NCBI GenBank assembly: GCA_900318375.1
Contig: ONKG01000035.1
Span: forward strand, 1 to 57,683
Source: an uncultured Lachnospiraceae bacterium
GTDB taxonomy: Bacteria > Bacillota > Clostridia > Lachnospirales > Lachnospiraceae
Reading direction: 5' to 3'
DNA length: 57,683 bases
The notes under the pieces are model-generated. The model saw nothing but the letters and a program-made list of their open reading frames with translations. It was not told where the DNA came from and did not search any database. Shown here piece by piece: positions 1-8,274 of this stretch. Numbering within the stretch: the stretch's first letter is position 1; each line of letters begins with the position of its first letter. The translations under genes and the position numbers were made by a program.

Positions 1-2
1 CC

Positions 3-221
3 GCCAGGGAATGTGTACTTGTCCTGCAGGACATGGATATCACAGTCTTTGTAGACAACCTCGGAGACAGCTCAGTAGATATCGGACTGTTCTGCTATGT
101 CAATTCCCCTGATTTTCTTGCAGCCAAGTGGCAGATCACGGAAGAAATAAAACTTCGCTTTGACGATGCGGGAATCAGTATCCCATTCCCCCAGGTCCAT
201 GTGCATATGGAAAAGGAATGA
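3..221 (+). CDS. MscS-family mechanosensitive channel, C-terminal fragment
   Basis: The reading frame is open from the first bases of the window and ends at a TGA at 219-221, so only about 72 C-terminal residues are present. The fragment reads as the cytoplasmic alpha/beta domain of small-conductance mechanosensitive channels: a beta-strand-rich stretch followed by a helix and the near-terminal motif GISIPFPQVHVHM, which resembles the IPFPQ-x-VH end common in MscS proteins. Such channels open on membrane tension to release solutes in hypo-osmotic shock. The membrane-spanning pore lies outside the window, so the family call rests on this short tail only. Confidence 0.6.
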   Translation, partial: ARECVLVLQDMDITVFVDNLGDSSVDIGLFCYVNSPDFLAAKWQITEEIKLRFDDAGISIPFPQVHVHMEKE

Positions 222-313
222 CCGCGCCGGCTCAGTTCCGGGGAGGGTGTGAAGAGCAGCCGGAGCAGTGCCCTTTGGACGGTATCCTTACCGGCTGTAT
301 AGAAAAGAAATTC

Positions 314-343
314 TTGTACAGTACATACCTGTCATGCTATAAT
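314..343 (+). promoter_or_regulatory. Sigma-A promoter for the NYN-domain gene
   Basis: An extended -10 element, TG-C-TATAAT, ends at 343. A -35-like TTGTAC lies at 314-319 with an 18-bp spacer. The start codon of the next gene is 33 bp downstream, so the untranslated leader is short. This separates the gene from the channel fragment upstream. Confidence 0.5.
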
Positions 344-375
344 TTCTGTCAGTTCCGACCGATCAGGGATTGTGT

Positions 376-2295
376 ATGACAGTACAGTATTTAATAGACA
401 GCGAAAATGTCGGGGATTTCTGGATCCCCCTGCTTGAACTGCCTGCGGAAGAGACTGAGCTGATTGTTTTTTATACGAGAAACAGTCCGCACATGAGCTA
501 TGACAGTCTGATCAGGCTCAAGGAATCCGCCAGGACAGTGACCTTCATCAAATGTTATGAGGGGACTAACGCGCTGGATTTCCAGCTTGTTTCCGAGCTG
601 GGTTATCGCATCAGCAAAAACGAGGACGGCAGGTTTGTGATCGTCACAAATGACACCGGCTTCGATGCAGCGGTCAAGTATTGGAGACGCAGAAAAAAAT
701 CGGTCAAACGTGTAACAGGTAAGGAATGCAAAAATCTGGAGAGACGTCTTCGTGAGGATTTGGGCATAAGGACGTCCGGAGCCCGTTCTGCAGCAGCATC
801 CGATCATCACTATATTGAGCCGGAGCATGATGCGGAGCAGGAAGAACATACAGATGTCATTCGTGAGGAAGCTGTTCAGGAAAATGAAGCGAGACCTTCC
901 CGTCCCAATCTCAGGGATGCGGAGCGTGCAGCGCAGCCTGATCCGGAAGAGTCCGATTATATGGCGGATGCGGATATCGAAGATGTCGATGATATTGACG
1001 ATGTTGACGATGTCAATGATGCTGATGATGACTATGCCGCTGATGTTGACAGAGACGATGCAGATCTGTTTGCATCAGACCGGGATGCAGAAGACATGGA
1101 GAATTCCGCATACGACATGGTTGAAGACGAAGAACAGGGCGATTCTGTATATGATATTGAATCCGCTGCTTCCGATGAGCTCGCAGATGATTTGAATGAA
1201 GCAGAAGATGCCTTTGAAGCGGAGGAAGACGGGGAGAGCTTTCCGGTAAGCGAAGAAGCGGATCCGGCTTCGGCGGATGAAGATGACCATATGCAGGATG
1301 AAAGCTTTTCCGATGTTTTTTACGGAGAAGATACATCTGCAGAAAGTGCCTTCGAAGACAAAGGCGGTGCTGGTGACGACAGCCCGGCGGTTGATGAAGA
1401 TGACAGGGCGACTGCAGCGGAGCAGGCCGTTCAGGCAGGGTCGGAAGACTCGATCGAAGTACATTCCGAAACTGACCAGGACAAAAATCCTGACTCTGAG
1501 GATCTGTCAAATGAGGATGCTGACTCTTTAGTCACTGCCTCTGCGAAAACCGGCAGGAAAACAGTCAGAAAAAAGGCCGGCGCAGGGAAATCCGCTTCCG
1601 TAAACGAAGACAATACAGCTTTGGAAGTAAACGGCCGGGAGCCGGAACTTGACAGTTCCTGGTACGGGACAGAAGATGAGCTTGAAGCGCCCGTAGAAGA
1701 ACAGGCCGCCGAGACAGCACACCGTTCCAGAACACGCAGATCAAGGTCCCGCAGGTCTAAATCCACTGCCAGAAAGCAGGAGCAGGCCGGAATGTCCGTC
1801 GAGACGGGCGAGACTGCAGCTGCGGCTGACAGCACACAGGACCGGGATGCTTCAGAAGCGGTGAGAGAAACATCTGATTCAAATCATGAGATTGCTTCCG
1901 GCACTATGCTTTCTCCCGAAGATGAAGAGATCGCAAAGATCGTCGCCTGCATCGGAGCTGATAATCTTGCGGAGCTTCATAATCAGCTTGCAACCATCTA
2001 CGGAGATCAGGGAAAGGATATCTATCTTTCCATAAAGAATAATGCCCGCAGCCTTCCTGTTTTAAAGCCTGACCTCAAACAGAAATATGAATATTACTGC
2101 GAGATTATTTTTGCCCGCAGTGATTACACAGGCGAGTACCCTTCGGACATATCTGAATATCTTCTGAATGTGAGAGAAAAACTCAACAATCTGACATCTC
2201 TGCGCTACGCGCTGCAAAAGCATTACGGCAAAGAAAAAGGCCGCAGGTTCTATTTCCTGCTCAAGCCTTATGCAAAGACAATGTATCAAATGTAA
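376..2295 (+). CDS. NYN/PIN-like domain protein with long acidic linker and conserved C-terminal helical domain
   Basis: A 639-residue protein in three parts. Residues 1-130 look like a NYN (PIN-like) nuclease domain: LIDSENV near the N terminus, a central ALDFQLVSELGY and then FVIVTNDTGFD, supplying spaced acidic residues of the kind that bind metal in this fold. Residues 140-500 are low-complexity and extremely acidic (runs of DD, ED, ADD), with a basic Arg/Ser patch RRSRSRRSKS near residue 455. Residues 515-639 form a non-repetitive, probably helical domain. An upstream in-frame TTG is less likely than this ATG, which follows CAGGG. Nuclease activity is an inference from fold motifs; substrate and role are unknown. 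It has its own promoter, and a GNAT gene follows on the same strand. Confidence 0.65.
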   Translation: MTVQYLIDSENVGDFWIPLLELPAEETELIVFYTRNSPHMSYDSLIRLKESARTVTFIKCYEGTNALDFQLVSELGYRISKNEDGRFVIVTNDTGFDAAVKYWRRRKKSVKRVTGKECKNLERRLREDLGIRTSGARSAAASDHHYIEPEHDAEQEEHTDVIREEAVQENEARPSRPNLRDAERAAQPDPEESDYMADADIEDVDDIDDVDDVNDADDDYAADVDRDDADLFASDRDAEDMENSAYDMVEDEEQGDSVYDIESAASDELADDLNEAEDAFEAEEDGESFPVSEEADPASADEDDHMQDESFSDVFYGEDTSAESAFEDKGGAGDDSPAVDEDDRATAAEQAVQAGSEDSIEVHSETDQDKNPDSEDLSNEDADSLVTASAKTGRKTVRKKAGAGKSASVNEDNTALEVNGREPELDSSWYGTEDELEAPVEEQAAETAHRSRTRRSRSRRSKSTARKQEQAGMSVETGETAAAADSTQDRDASEAVRETSDSNHEIASGTMLSPEDEEIAKIVACIGADNLAELHNQLATIYGDQGKDIYLSIKNNARSLPVLKPDLKQKYEYYCEIIFARSDYTGEYPSDISEYLLNVREKLNNLTSLRYALQKHYGKEKGRRFYFLLKPYAKTMYQM

Positions 2296-2440
2296 AGGAA
2301 AGTCGGTCGGAACGACGAGAACACCGAGCCGGACGCTGCCTTCGCAGTGCCCGGCTTTTGTGATTCAGAGCCGTCATACAAGCATCACACGGCGGGACAC
2401 AAGGATGACCGGGCGGCCGCTGTACAAAGGAGTAGAAAAA

Positions 2441-3022
2441 ATGTTTATCAGAAAAGCAACGATGGAAGATCTGGACAGAATTACTGAATTGGAAGCCAGG
2501 TGCTTTCCTCCTGCGGAGGCTGCTTCCAGAGAGAGACTGGCGGGACGTCTGGCCTCTTATCCGGAAGGCTTCTGGCTTGGTTTTGATGACTTCAGGGAAC
2601 TGATCTGTTATGCAGGCGGACCGGTCACAAGGGAAGCCGACCTCACGGATGATATGTATGAGAATCCGGAATATCATAAAAAGGACGGTGACTGGCAGAT
2701 GATCTTCAGTGTCTGTACAGCTCCCGAACAGCAGCGTCAGGGTCTGGCCTCCATCGTATTGCAGAGAGTGATCAGGGAGAACAAGGCCCTGGGACGCAAA
2801 GGCGTCGTTCTCACTTGTAAGGAAGATAAGATCCATTATTATGCCAGGTTCGGATTTGAGAATGAAGGCGTTTCCGATTCTGTACACGGCGGAGCAGTCT
2901 GGTACCAGATGCGCATGACCTTCGATGAGGAATATGCTTATGAGCACATGTTTGATATTTCCGATGATCCGAGGGAGAATAAAAGGATGTTTGAGGATGC
3001 CTTCTGGGGCTCCCAGTGCTGA
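2441..3022 (+). CDS. GNAT-family N-acetyltransferase
   Basis: A 193-residue single-domain GNAT enzyme that would move an acetyl group from acetyl-CoA to an amine. The start MFIRKATMEDLDRI is the usual beta1-alpha1 opening of the family. The acetyl-CoA loop is visible as VCTAPEQQRQGLASIVLQ (Q/R-x-x-G-x-A form), followed by a Tyr in HYYARFGFENEG. The arrangement of two early acidic helices and FSVCTAPE resembles the arylalkylamine acetyltransferase branch. The ATG at 2441 follows AAAGGAGT at good spacing; longer readings overlap the previous gene and lack a site. The stop codon falls inside the first degenerate copy of the 34-bp repeat. Substrate unknown. Confidence 0.8.
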   Translation: MFIRKATMEDLDRITELEARCFPPAEAASRERLAGRLASYPEGFWLGFDDFRELICYAGGPVTREADLTDDMYENPEYHKKDGDWQMIFSVCTAPEQQRQGLASIVLQRVIRENKALGRKGVVLTCKEDKIHYYARFGFENEGVSDSVHGGAVWYQMRMTFDEEYAYEHMFDISDDPRENKRMFEDAFWGSQC

Positions 3023-3067
3023 GTGACAGACGAAGCTTTTTGACGTCCTGAGCTTTATGACTGTCGG

Positions 3068-3203
3068 CACTGAGTGACAGCCAGAGCTTTATGACTGTCG
3101 GCACTGAGTGACAGCCAGAGCTTTATGACTGTCGGCACTGAGTGACAGACTGAGTTTTATGACAGCCGGCACTGAGTGACAACCAGAGATTTATGACAGC
3201 CGG
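3068..3203. repeat. 34-bp tandem repeat, four full copies
   Basis: Four contiguous 34-bp units begin with CACTGAGTGACA and end with GACTGTCGG or GACAGCCGG (3068-3101, 3102-3135, 3136-3169, 3170-3203). Units 1 and 2 are identical; units 3 and 4 have diverged. Degenerate part-copies flank both sides (about 3016-3067 and 3204-3222), the first containing the stop codon of the GNAT gene. There are no spacers between units, so this is not CRISPR. Each unit has GTGACAG on one side and CTGTC near the end, allowing small hairpins. Confidence 0.9.
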
Positions 3204-3246
3204 CACTGTGTTACAGCAGGTTCCGGGAAGCAGGAAGAAAAATGAA

Positions 3247-3304
3247 AATCCCGCGAAAGCATACCGCCGTTTGAGGAGGCACACTTTCGCGGGATTATTT
3301 TTTA
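3247..3304. terminator. Bidirectional intrinsic terminator between GNAT gene and lon
   Basis: A 13-bp perfect stem, AATCCCGCGAAAG (3247-3259) against CTTTCGCGGGATT (3284-3296), is followed by ATTTTTTT on the plus strand. A-rich sequence lies on the other side. It can end both the plus-strand GNAT transcript and the minus-strand lon transcript. Confidence 0.85.
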
Positions 3305-3326
3305 ACTATGGTCTGTTTTGCGGCTC

Positions 3327-5603
3327 TTATTTCATGATGCCGAGGGCGCGAAGGACTTCGCCGGCTTCATTGACCGGAACAATCTCGAGGTTGTCCTTGA
3401 CTTCCTCGGGGACGTCGCGGAGGTCATCGACATTGTCGGCGGGAATGAAGACTTTTTTGACACCTGCGCGCTGGGCGGCGAGAAGTTTCTCCGGCAGGCC
3501 GCCGATGGGGTTGACGCCGCCCTGGAGAGAGACTTCACCGGTCATTCCGATATTGGGAGGGACCGGGATGCCTGTGACCAGAGAGGAGAGAGCCGTAGTC
3601 AGCGTGATGCCGGCAGAGGGGCCGTCTTTAGGCGTGGCGCCGTCCGGAACGTGGATGTGCAGGTCATTTTCCTCCAGAATGGCAGTCTGCTCAGGGAAGA
3701 GGGACTTGACCAGGGTCACTGCGATGCGGGCGGATTCCTTCATGACATCGCCCAGCTGGCCGGTGATCACGATTTCGCCCTTGCCCTTGGTGAGGAGAGT
3801 CTCGATATAGAGGATCTCACCGCCGGCAGCAGTCCAGGCAAGACCTGTGATGATGCCGGGATTGGCGCTTTCCTTTACCTTTTTGTGATAGACCGGATGC
3901 ATATCCAGGAGATCGCGGAGGTTATCTTCAGTCACGACGACCTTCTCACCGTTGCCGCGTACGATCCTGACGGCTGCTGCCCGGCAGAGTGTCTCAAGAC
4001 GTTTGCGAAGTCCGCGGACACCGCCTTCCTGGGTGTAGTCGGAGATGATGACGTTGATGATATCATCAGAAATCCCGATCTGGTCGGCGTCGATGCCGAC
4101 GGCCTGCATGGCCTTGGGCAGCAGGTGGCGTCTGGCGATCTGCAGCTTGTCAGTAGCGGTGTAGCCCTGGAACTGGATGACCTCCATGCGGTTGAGCAGA
4201 GGCTCAGGGATGGTCTCCAGTGTATTTGCGGTGCAGATGAAAAGCACGTTGGAGAGGTCGTAAGGGGCGTTCATGTAATGGTCAGTGAAGGTGCTGTTCT
4301 GCTCGGGATCGAGAACTTCCAGCAGGGCGCTGGCAGGATCTCCGTTATAGGAAACAGAGAGCTTGTCGATCTCATCGAGCACCATGACTGGATTGGAGAC
4401 ACCGCTCTTCTGGATGCCGTCCATGATCCTGCCGGGCATGGCGCCGATGTAGGTGCGGCGGTGGCCCCGGATATCCGCTTCATCGCGCACGCCGCCAAGG
4501 CTGACGCGGGCATATTTGCGGTGGAGAGCCTTTGCAATGCTCTGGCCGATACTGGTCTTGCCGGTGCCGGGGGCACCTACAAAGCAGAGGATGGAACCGG
4601 ACTGCTGCTTTTTGAGATTCATGACGGCAATCTGCTGGATGATCCTCTCCTTGACTTTTTTCAGTCCGAAGTGATCCTCTTCCAGGACGGCTTCCGCTTC
4701 GTCGAGGTCGATCTCCTGGGCGTCCTCGTTTTTCCAGGACAGTCCGGTGATGAAGTCGAGGTAGTCGTAGAGCATGCCGGATTCGGGGCTGTTCTGTCCC
4801 TCCTGCTTGTAGCGGTTCAGGACCTTGTCAGCTTCCTTGCGCGCCGTCTCATTCATGCCGGACTCTTCAATTTTGACCTGGAATCGACGTACATCCGTGA
4901 TATTTTCCGGATGCATCTCATCCAGTTCCTTCTGCAGATACTCGATCTGCTTTTTGATCGCCTGCTCGCGGTAGACCTTCTGGTAGCCCTCCTCCTGGGC
5001 ATTGCGGGCTTCATTGTTGACGTGGAAGAGCTCCAGATTTTCATAGAGGATCTTTTCCATTGCCTCGCTGCGAGCCTTTCTGGAATCTTCTTCGAGCAGG
5101 GCATAGCGCTCTTCATTTGTGAGGTTGAGCCAGGGGGACATGATCGAGGCGATCTCGCCTATGTTGGCCCACTGATCCGCGTAGGCGCGGGTCAGGGCTC
5201 CCCACTGAAACTGGGAAGTATATTCGATGACGACTTTTTTGAGTTTCTCGAGACGCTCCTCTTCATAGGCGGGATCCAGATCCTCGATGTCGGGTTTTCT
5301 GGAAACCGACAGCTCGATCGTGTGATCGCTGTAGATGGTGATCTCATCGAAATGAACACGTCCGTGCGTGCGGATCACAAGGTAACCGCCGGCATTGACT
5401 TCGGTGATGACACCCGAGACACCGATCGGATAGAAGCTTTCTTTTTTCAGATCTTCACGGCTGTCATCGGCGTGCAGCACCATGAGGATGACCTTTTCGC
5501 CTTCAAAAGGAGCGCGCCCGGTCATTTTTTTATAGGCGTCGATGGCGAAAAAGATATTCGAATCGGGTACGACGACCGCATTATAGACGGGTACAACTGT
5601 CAT
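3327..5603 (-). CDS. lon: ATP-dependent protease Lon
   Basis: A 758-residue Lon protease, a cytoplasmic AAA+ serine protease that degrades misfolded and regulatory proteins. Domains in order: an N-terminal substrate-binding LON domain and coiled-coil region (about 1-300), an AAA+ module with Walker A GAPGTGKT and Walker B VMVLDEIDK, sensor/arginine region, and a C-terminal protease domain. The catalytic Ser lies in PKDGPSAG and the catalytic Lys in PEKLLAAQRAGVKK, about 43 residues apart as expected. The N-terminal domain is somewhat shorter than in E. coli Lon (784 aa). The start ATG follows an AAGGAGAAA site. A sigma-A promoter and a CIRCE operator lie directly upstream, so heat-shock control by HrcA is likely. 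It is transcribed alone. Confidence 0.97.
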   Translation of the reverse strand: MTVVPVYNAVVVPDSNIFFAIDAYKKMTGRAPFEGEKVILMVLHADDSREDLKKESFYPIGVSGVITEVNAGGYLVIRTHGRVHFDEITIYSDHTIELSVSRKPDIEDLDPAYEEERLEKLKKVVIEYTSQFQWGALTRAYADQWANIGEIASIMSPWLNLTNEERYALLEEDSRKARSEAMEKILYENLELFHVNNEARNAQEEGYQKVYREQAIKKQIEYLQKELDEMHPENITDVRRFQVKIEESGMNETARKEADKVLNRYKQEGQNSPESGMLYDYLDFITGLSWKNEDAQEIDLDEAEAVLEEDHFGLKKVKERIIQQIAVMNLKKQQSGSILCFVGAPGTGKTSIGQSIAKALHRKYARVSLGGVRDEADIRGHRRTYIGAMPGRIMDGIQKSGVSNPVMVLDEIDKLSVSYNGDPASALLEVLDPEQNSTFTDHYMNAPYDLSNVLFICTANTLETIPEPLLNRMEVIQFQGYTATDKLQIARRHLLPKAMQAVGIDADQIGISDDIINVIISDYTQEGGVRGLRKRLETLCRAAAVRIVRGNGEKVVVTEDNLRDLLDMHPVYHKKVKESANPGIITGLAWTAAGGEILYIETLLTKGKGEIVITGQLGDVMKESARIAVTLVKSLFPEQTAILEENDLHIHVPDGATPKDGPSAGITLTTALSSLVTGIPVPPNIGMTGEVSLQGGVNPIGGLPEKLLAAQRAGVKKVFIPADNVDDLRDVPEEVKDNLEIVPVNEAGEVLRALGIMK

Positions 5604-5707
5604 GTTTTTCTCCTTATAAATGTACTATATGGATCATTAAAAATGCCTGGATAGAATTCTATTATGAAATACTCTGATCAATGAACCTACACTGTGAAAA
5701 ATATCTG

Positions 5708-5734
5708 GTAGCACTCACCGGCAACGAGTGCTAA
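5708..5734 (-). promoter_or_regulatory. CIRCE operator (HrcA binding site) upstream of lon
   Basis: The inverted repeat reads GTAGCACTC, nine bases, GAGTGCTAA. It matches the CIRCE consensus TTAGCACTC-N9-GAGTGCTAA at 17 of 18 arm positions with the exact spacer length. It lies just downstream of the -10 of the lon promoter, the usual place for HrcA repression. HrcA control normally covers groESL and dnaK; here the only adjacent gene in the correct orientation is lon. Confidence 0.9.
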
Positions 5735-5750
5735 CAGACGCGTTTTGGTG

Positions 5751-5779
5751 ATAATAGCACCGCGTAGAATGGATGTCAA
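5751..5779 (-). promoter_or_regulatory. Sigma-A promoter of lon
   Basis: On the minus strand a perfect -35 TTGACA (5779-5774) is separated by 17 bp from a -10 TATTAT (5756-5751). The predicted start near 5744 places the CIRCE element at the very start of the transcript. Just upstream of the -35 there is an inverted pair GTATAC-5 bp-GTATAC (5780-5796) of unknown meaning. Confidence 0.85.
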
Positions 5780-5916
5780 GTATACATGTGGTATACATTT
5801 ATGAAAAGAACTTAAAAAAGAACTTAAAAAATATTAAAACATTTGTTCGAGGCGCTGGCAGCAGCTGTTTTTTGGGGCGGATGTTTTTTCGGCATAAAAC
5901 AGGAAGTATTCTTTTG

Positions 5917-5945
5917 TTGCGCACGCAGGGATTCGATGTTATACT
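5917..5945 (+). promoter_or_regulatory. Sigma-A promoter of typA
   Basis: A -35-like TTGCGC (5917-5922), a 17-bp spacer and a -10 TATACT (5940-5945) point toward typA. The predicted transcript has a leader of about 200 nt before the typA start codon. No protein gene is convincing in 5780-6159; a short minus-strand open frame there has no ribosome site. Confidence 0.6.
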
Positions 5946-6036
5946 GGCTTGATTGAGTTTCGGACAGCAGCATTTTTCTCTGCGTACCGGCCTGGGCAGC
6001 CGGGAAGAGGTCCGGAGCGATTTTTGAAGGCAGTAA

Positions 6037-6056
6037 GGTACCGCTTCTGCGGTACC
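6037..6056 (+). promoter_or_regulatory. Perfect hairpin in the typA leader
   Basis: An 8-bp perfect stem GGTACCGC-TTCT-GCGGTACC lies within the predicted typA 5' leader and is followed by GGTATATATGGTATATC. There is no T-tract, so it is unlikely to be a terminator. It may stabilise the messenger or regulate typA; function is unknown. Confidence 0.5.
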
Positions 6057-6159
6057 GGTATATATGGTATATCATCATAGATTCCGTGCTGACTTACACT
6101 GCTGCAGCGCGGAAAGTGAAAACCGGAATCACATTAAGCCGGCATTTGGAAAGGCAGAT

Positions 6160-7989
6160 ATGAAGCAGAAGAGAGAAGATATCAGAAATGTAGCAATCAT
6201 TGCCCATGTAGACCACGGCAAGACCACACTGGTGGACGGGCTTTTGAAGCAGAGCGGTGTTTTCCGCGAGAATCAGGCTGTGCAGGAACGTGTGATGGAT
6301 TCCAACGATCTGGAACGGGAGCGCGGGATCACGATCCTGAGCAAGAACACGGCCGTCTTTTATAAAGGAACAAAGATCAACATTGTCGATACTCCCGGAC
6401 ACGCGGATTTCGGCGGTGAGGTGGAGCGCGTTCTCAAGATGGTCAACGGTGTCATCCTGGTCGTGGACGCCTTCGAAGGTCCCATGCCCCAGACTCGTTT
6501 TGTCCTGAGCAAGGCCATGGCTCTGGATCTTCCGGTCATAGTCTGCATCAACAAGATCGACCGTCCCGGCGCCCGTCCGACCCAGGTGATCGACGAGGTT
6601 CTGGAACTCCTCATGGACCTGGGCGCAAGCGACGAGCAGATCGATTGTCCCTTTGTTTTCGCTTCCGCTAAATCCGGGATCGCGACTCTGGATCTGGGCA
6701 GCCCCGGCGCAAGCATGAAACCTCTTTTTGAGACGATCATCGATTATATTCCGGCTCCCGAGGGAGACCCTGAAGCCGGCACGCAGATGCTGATCAGCAC
6801 CATCGACTACAATGAGTACGTAGGCCGTATCGGCGTCGGCAAAGTGGACAACGGCACGATCCGCGTGAACCAGGAATGCGTGATCGTAAACCATCACAAT
6901 CCCGATGTGCACCGCAAGGTCAAGGTCAGCAAGCTCTATGAGTTTGAGGGGCTCCGCCGTGTTGAAGTACAGGAGGCAGGCATCGGTTCGATCGTAGCAG
7001 TCTCCGGTATCGATGATCTGCATATCGGCGATACGCTGTGCTCTGCGGATCACCCTGAGGCGATCCCCTTCCAGAAGATTTCCGAGCCTACGATCGCCAT
7101 GACCTTCAACGTCAACGATTCCCCGCTGGCAGGAAAGGACGGCAAATACGTCACCAGCCGCCATATCCGCGACCGCCTGTACAGAGAACTCAACACAGAC
7201 GTCTCTCTGCGGGTCGAGGATACCGATACCACCGAGTCCTTTAAGGTCTCCGGCCGCGGCGAGCTGCATCTTTCCGTCCTGATCGAGACCATGCGCCGTG
7301 AAGGATATGAGTTCTCCGTCAGCAAGGCGGAAGTTATTTATCATTATGATGAAAACGGAAAGCGCCTGGAACCTATCGAGGAATGCATCATCGATGTGCC
7401 CGAGGAGTTTGCCGGCAACGTCATCCAGAAACTGGGTGAGCGCAAGGGAGAACTGGTCAATATGACCTCGCTGCAGGGGGATTATACCCGCCTGACTTTC
7501 ATGATCCCTTCCCGGGGTCTGATCGGCTATCGCGGCGATTTTATGACCGATACAAAGGGAAACGGTATCATGAATACCATTTTCCACAGTTACGCCCCTT
7601 TCAAGGGCGAGATCTCTTATCGCAAGACAGGTTCCCTGATCGCCTTCGAGTCCGGCACGGCAGTCGCCTACGGATTGTTCGGAGCCCAGGACCGCGGCCA
7701 GATGTTTATAGGACCCGGTGAAGAGGTCTACAGCGGTATGATCGTCGGACAGAGCAGCAAGGCTGTGGATATCGAAGTCAATGTCTGTAAGACCAAGCAT
7801 CTGACCAACACCCGTTCCTCGAGCGCGGATGAAGCTCTTCGACTTGTTCCGCCTAAGATCATGAGCCTGGAACAGGCCATTGAGTATGTCGATACCGATG
7901 AGCTGCTGGAAGTGACACCCCACCATCTGCGCCTTAGAAAGAAGATTCTGGACGCCCGCCTCCGCAAGCGCGCTTCTCAGAAGTCCTGA
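6160..7989 (+). CDS. typA: Ribosome-associated GTPase TypA/BipA
   Basis: A 609-residue translational GTPase of the TypA/BipA family, the usual length. GTPase motifs: G1 AHVDHGKTT, G2/switch I with RERGITILSKNTAV, G3 DTPGHADF, G4 NKIDRPGA, G5 FASAKSG. Domain II and an EF-G-like domain III follow, then the BipA-type C-terminal region with RGLIGYRGDFMTDTKG and the ending THHLRLRKKILD-like segment. It binds the ribosome and supports 50S assembly and stress or cold growth. The ATG at 6160 is preceded by GGAAAGG; the upstream part of the frame lacks family similarity. It precedes the pyrH block but a separate promoter follows it. Confidence 0.96.
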   Translation: MKQKREDIRNVAIIAHVDHGKTTLVDGLLKQSGVFRENQAVQERVMDSNDLERERGITILSKNTAVFYKGTKINIVDTPGHADFGGEVERVLKMVNGVILVVDAFEGPMPQTRFVLSKAMALDLPVIVCINKIDRPGARPTQVIDEVLELLMDLGASDEQIDCPFVFASAKSGIATLDLGSPGASMKPLFETIIDYIPAPEGDPEAGTQMLISTIDYNEYVGRIGVGKVDNGTIRVNQECVIVNHHNPDVHRKVKVSKLYEFEGLRRVEVQEAGIGSIVAVSGIDDLHIGDTLCSADHPEAIPFQKISEPTIAMTFNVNDSPLAGKDGKYVTSRHIRDRLYRELNTDVSLRVEDTDTTESFKVSGRGELHLSVLIETMRREGYEFSVSKAEVIYHYDENGKRLEPIEECIIDVPEEFAGNVIQKLGERKGELVNMTSLQGDYTRLTFMIPSRGLIGYRGDFMTDTKGNGIMNTIFHSYAPFKGEISYRKTGSLIAFESGTAVAYGLFGAQDRGQMFIGPGEEVYSGMIVGQSSKAVDIEVNVCKTKHLTNTRSSSADEALRLVPPKIMSLEQAIEYVDTDELLEVTPHHLRLRKKILDARLRKRASQKS

Positions 7990-8086
7990 GTCATAGACCG
8001 CTGCCGGCATCTGATTTCCCGGGATCATCCGGATATCTCCGGATTTCGCCGCCGGTATCGCCGGCAGGGGATAGATAAATGCCATC

Positions 8087-8116
8087 TTGTCACCAGTAAT
8101 CATCAAATGATATACT
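8087..8116 (+). promoter_or_regulatory. Sigma-A promoter for the pyrH-polC block
   Basis: TTGTCA (8087-8092), an 18-bp spacer and TATACT (8111-8116) make a good sigma-A promoter about 150 bp before pyrH. Upstream, the 7990-8080 stretch after typA has GC-rich inverted repeats (ATCCGGATATCTCCGGAT and GCCGG-GCCGGC) but no T-tract, so termination after typA is unclear. Confidence 0.6.
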
Positions 8117-8274
8117 TGTAAGGACGTATTTTAAAAGAAGAGACTTCAGCGGGGAAAACAGCGGACAAGGGTCCTTTGTTCCCTCAGACAAAACAGGGCG
8201 CGGGAGAGAACAGCCGGTTCGTTTTCAAAGGCTGAACAGCTTCCTGCAGTCCGCCACAAAGAGGAAGAATCCAA

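Noticed and set aside
3068-3203. Possible CRISPR array
   Set aside because: The 34-bp units are directly joined with no spacers and there are no cas genes in the window.
3318-5654. 778-codon open frame on the plus strand opposite lon
   Set aside because: It mirrors the codon bias of lon; the minus strand codes a complete Lon with all motifs, promoter and ribosome site.
5824-6078. 84-codon minus-strand ORF between lon and typA
   Set aside because: No ribosome site and low-complexity composition; it overlaps the typA promoter.
6094-8106. 670-codon open frame on the minus strand opposite typA
   Set aside because: Antisense shadow of a fully conserved TypA; no ribosome site and no recognisable family.
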